A DNA stretch of 64,000 bases from Luteimonas saliphila (GTDB lineage: Bacteria > Pseudomonadota > Gammaproteobacteria > Xanthomonadales > Xanthomonadaceae): assembly GCF_016774335.1 (NCBI RefSeq), contig NZ_JAETWA010000024.1, positions 1 to 64,000 on the forward strand, written 5' to 3'. The notes below the pieces were generated by a model that worked only from the letters and a program-made list of their open reading frames with translations, did not search any database and was not told where the DNA came from. The translations under genes and the position numbers were made by a program. Shown here piece by piece: positions 62,271 through 64,000 of this stretch; within the stretch, counting starts at the first letter, position 1; each line of letters opens with the position of its first letter.

Positions 62271-63265
62271 CCGGTCCGCGCCAGCAGGTCGGCGATCGCG
62301 GCCACACCCGTCTCTCCCGCCACGTCCCCCGCCAGCAGCGGAAGCTCCTGCAAAGCGATTCCCGGCAACGCTTCGCGCAGCAAGTGCAGGTGGACCTCCT
62401 CCTGCGCCCGCCGTCCGGCGAGGAACGCCCCGGCATCGGCGGGCGAGCGCCGGTTGACCACGAGCGCGCCGACGTGGATCCCCGCGCGTACCAGGCCGGC
62501 GTGGAGTTCGATGGTTTCCAGCACCGGCAGGCGCTCTGCCGCCAGCACGATGGCGAACGCGGTGGTGCCCGCATCCGCCAGCACCTCGCGCAGGTCGCCG
62601 AACAGGTGGCGGCGCCGGTGCAGCATCGCGCGGATCGCCTGGTCGCGGTCGCCGGGGGTCCGCGCCTCGTCGCCTTCGCCGAGCGCGCGCGCGGCCAGGC
62701 CGTCGTCGCCACCCAGGTTGCGCAGCGCGGCGCCGAAGCGTTCGCTGCGGGCCTGGCGTCGCAGCAGGCCGTCGGTCCACGCCGCCATCATGTCCGGCAG
62801 CGCCATCAGGCGCGCGGTATGTCCGGACGGCGCGGTATCGAAGACCAGCAGGTCATGGCTGAGCAAGCCCTGCTGCACGATCCCCGCGATGCGCTCGAGC
62901 AACGCGGCCTCGTGCATCCCGGGCGCGTCGCGCGACAGCGCCAGGTGCCGGTCGACCTCGCCGGACAGGTGCGGCGGCATCAGTTTTCGCAGGGCGTCCC
63001 CGACCTGCGCCAGGTGCGCTTCCACGGTGGCGCCGGGGTCGATCTCGACCGCGTCGAGCCCGGTCGCAAGCGGTCGCGCATCCGCGCCGATGCGGCATTG
63101 CCACAGGTGGCCGAGGTTGTGCGCAGGATCGGTGGACACCAGCAGCACCCGCCGGCCGGCGCGGGATTGGGCATACGCCACGGCCGACGCGACCGTGGTC
63201 TTGCCCACCCCGCCCTTGCCGCCCAGGAACAGTACGCGGCGCGACGCAGCGAGCGTCAGCAGCAT
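62267..63265 (-). CDS. ArsA/TRC40-like ATPase linked to cstA
   Basis: A 332-residue P-loop ATPase. The deviant Walker A is LFLGGKGGVGKTTVASAVAY, with STDPAHNLGHLWQ and the switch DTAPSGHTARLMALPD. ArsA-like proteins energise arsenite pumps or, as TRC40/Get3, insert tail-anchored proteins. Here, next to a cory-CC-star gene and cstA, neither job is demonstrated; no arsenite genes lie nearby. It overlaps the cory-CC-star gene by 10 bases. Confidence 0.9.
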   Translation of the reverse strand: MLLTLAASRRVLFLGGKGGVGKTTVASAVAYAQSRAGRRVLLVSTDPAHNLGHLWQCRIGADARPLATGLDAVEIDPGATVEAHLAQVGDALRKLMPPHLSGEVDRHLALSRDAPGMHEAALLERIAGIVQQGLLSHDLLVFDTAPSGHTARLMALPDMMAAWTDGLLRRQARSERFGAALRNLGGDDGLAARALGEGDEARTPGDRDQAIRAMLHRRRHLFGDLREVLADAGTTAFAIVLAAERLPVLETIELHAGLVRAGIHVGALVVNRRSPADAGAFLAGRRAQEEVHLHLLREALPGIALQELPLLAGDVAGETGVAAIADLLARTG

Positions 63266-63531
63266 CCGACGTGGTCCAGCGGCGAACGCTCCATGCCCAT
63301 CCGCCGGTGCCAGTCGTGGAACCGCTCGTACAGCACCGGCATCAGCTCCAGGGTGTAGTAGGCGGCCGGGTTCGGCACCCCCAGCGCCTCCGAGCAGACC
63401 AGCAGCATGAACAGGTCGTCCTCGTCGCGCCGGGCACGCGCGAACGTGCGCCGGTACGGCGCGGCGTAGAACTCGCCGAGCGCCGCCGACAGCCGCGCCA
63501 GCAGCGAACCGCCGGGTGCATCCTCCGCCAT
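63256..63531 (-). CDS. cory-CC-star protein
   Basis: A 91-residue protein with LGEFYAAPYRRTFARARRD, LMPVLYERFHDWHRRMGMER and the hallmark ending SPLDHVGCC followed directly by the stop. This family of unknown function is named for that Cys-Cys end and occurs beside ArsA-like ATPases and cstA. The ATG shares one base with the cstA stop (TGATG), and the 3' end overlaps the ATPase gene. Confidence 0.88.
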   Translation of the reverse strand: MAEDAPGGSLLARLSAALGEFYAAPYRRTFARARRDEDDLFMLLVCSEALGVPNPAAYYTLELMPVLYERFHDWHRRMGMERSPLDHVGCC

Positions 63532-64000
63532 CAGCCGCGCCCGGCGTCCAGCGTTCCGTCGTCGGCGGAACCTGCCTCACGCCCCTTGCGCATCGCCAGG
63601 AAGGCCTCGAACGACACCCACAGCGCGGCCACCAGGATCACCAGGTCCATCGCCAGCAGCAGCCAGTTGCGCTGCTCGAGGAACGTTCCCAGTTGCACGA
63701 TCAGGGCATACACGGACATCACCAGCAGGAACGCCAGCGGCACCAGGGTGAACACCGGGTTGCGGCCCTTGCGGATCAGGATCACCGAGATCACCGCCAG
63801 GGTCAGCGCCGCCAGCAACTGGTTGGTGGTGCCGAATAGCGGCCAGATCACCATGCCGCCGGCGCCATCGCCACCGGCGCCGAAGGCCAGCGCCATGCAC
63901 ACCGCCAGTGCGACCACCGTGCCGAGGAGGGTCCCGACCTTGAACCCGGCCAGCTCCGCCGCCTCCTGCACCACGAAGCGCTGCAGGCGCAGTCCGGTGT
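63531..64000 (-). CDS. cstA: CstA-type transporter, C-terminal part (cut by window end)
   Basis: The C-terminal 155 residues of a carbon-starvation CstA protein, an inner-membrane transporter of pyruvate and peptides. Visible are RLQRFVVQEAAELAG, a membrane segment GTLLGTVVALAVCMALAFG, WPLFGTTNQLLAALTLAVIS (the family signature), and further helices FTLVPLAFLLVMSVYALIV and LLLAMDLVILVAALWVSFEA. The N-terminal part is outside the window. It is the first gene of the cstA / cory-CC-star / ATPase set seen here. Confidence 0.9.
   Translation of the reverse strand, partial: TGLRLQRFVVQEAAELAGFKVGTLLGTVVALAVCMALAFGAGGDGAGGMVIWPLFGTTNQLLAALTLAVISVILIRKGRNPVFTLVPLAFLLVMSVYALIVQLGTFLEQRNWLLLAMDLVILVAALWVSFEAFLAMRKGREAGSADDGTLDAGRG

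Noticed and set aside
1-64000. CRISPR array or riboswitch
   Set aside because: No series of regularly spaced repeats and no recognisable riboswitch core was seen on either strand.

Overview
The window looks like a chromosomal segment of a high-GC gammaproteobacterium of the Xanthomonadaceae/Lysobacteraceae (Lysobacter, Luteimonas or Xanthomonas relatives). The grounds are the petABC-sspA-sspB order, miaB with a phoH-ybeY-ybeX block, an Oar-like TonB receptor, the tandem S9 peptidases with a FecI/FecR-controlled TonB receptor, and an integron-type gene cassette whose attC resembles xanthomonad attC sites. No species-level call is possible from sequence alone.

Layout. (1) 1-16 kb is an accessory region of visibly lower GC. 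It opens with the end of an IS3-family element and a scrappy 800-bp stretch holding small ORFs. Then comes a minus-strand FecI sigma factor, FecR anti-sigma factor, STN-type TonB receptor and three S9-family serine hydrolases; the first hydrolase resembles Atxe2-type lasso-peptide isopeptidases. After these lie a single integron cassette (CPBP protease plus a 60-bp attC), a tRNA 3' fragment, and a tyrosine recombinase next to an intact tRNA-Val. (2) 16-28 kb has uvrB, a lone GspH/FimT-like pseudopilin, tRNA-Asn, and a complete minor-pilin operon fimT-pilV-pilW-pilX-pilY1-pilE. (3) 28-33 kb has ppnN and an Oar-like TonB receptor. (4) 33-46 kb is core metabolism: grxD-SDR-marC, a superoxide-dismutase-like protein that has lost metal ligands, purEK, a Trm112-like protein, nadC, sspAB, the cytochrome bc1 operon petABC, a lytic transglycosylase and miaB. 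(5) 47-52 kb carries a TetR-HlyD-ABC efflux cluster whose TetR gene abuts a perfect 22-bp palindrome. (6) 52-59 kb is the phoH-ybeY-ybeX region, interrupted by secreted hypotheticals and by an orphan toxin/immunity-like pair. It ends with an Lnb-type (DUF4105) protein where many gammaproteobacteria carry lnt. (7) 59-64 kb has a GH97 glycosidase, corA, and the end of a cstA / cory-CC-star / ArsA-like ATPase operon cut by the window end.

How the parts work together. The 1.5-13.6 kb block reads as one inducible peptide-uptake unit: an outer-membrane receptor signals through FecR to FecI, and co-transcribed periplasmic peptidases degrade what is imported. The Atxe2-like member suggests lasso peptides as one possible substrate, but no lasso maturation genes (B and C) are in the window. 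The most unusual items are this block and its mobile-element borders, the degenerate SOD and the neighbouring degenerate SDR, the toxin/immunity-like pair, and the Lnb-like gene after ybeX.
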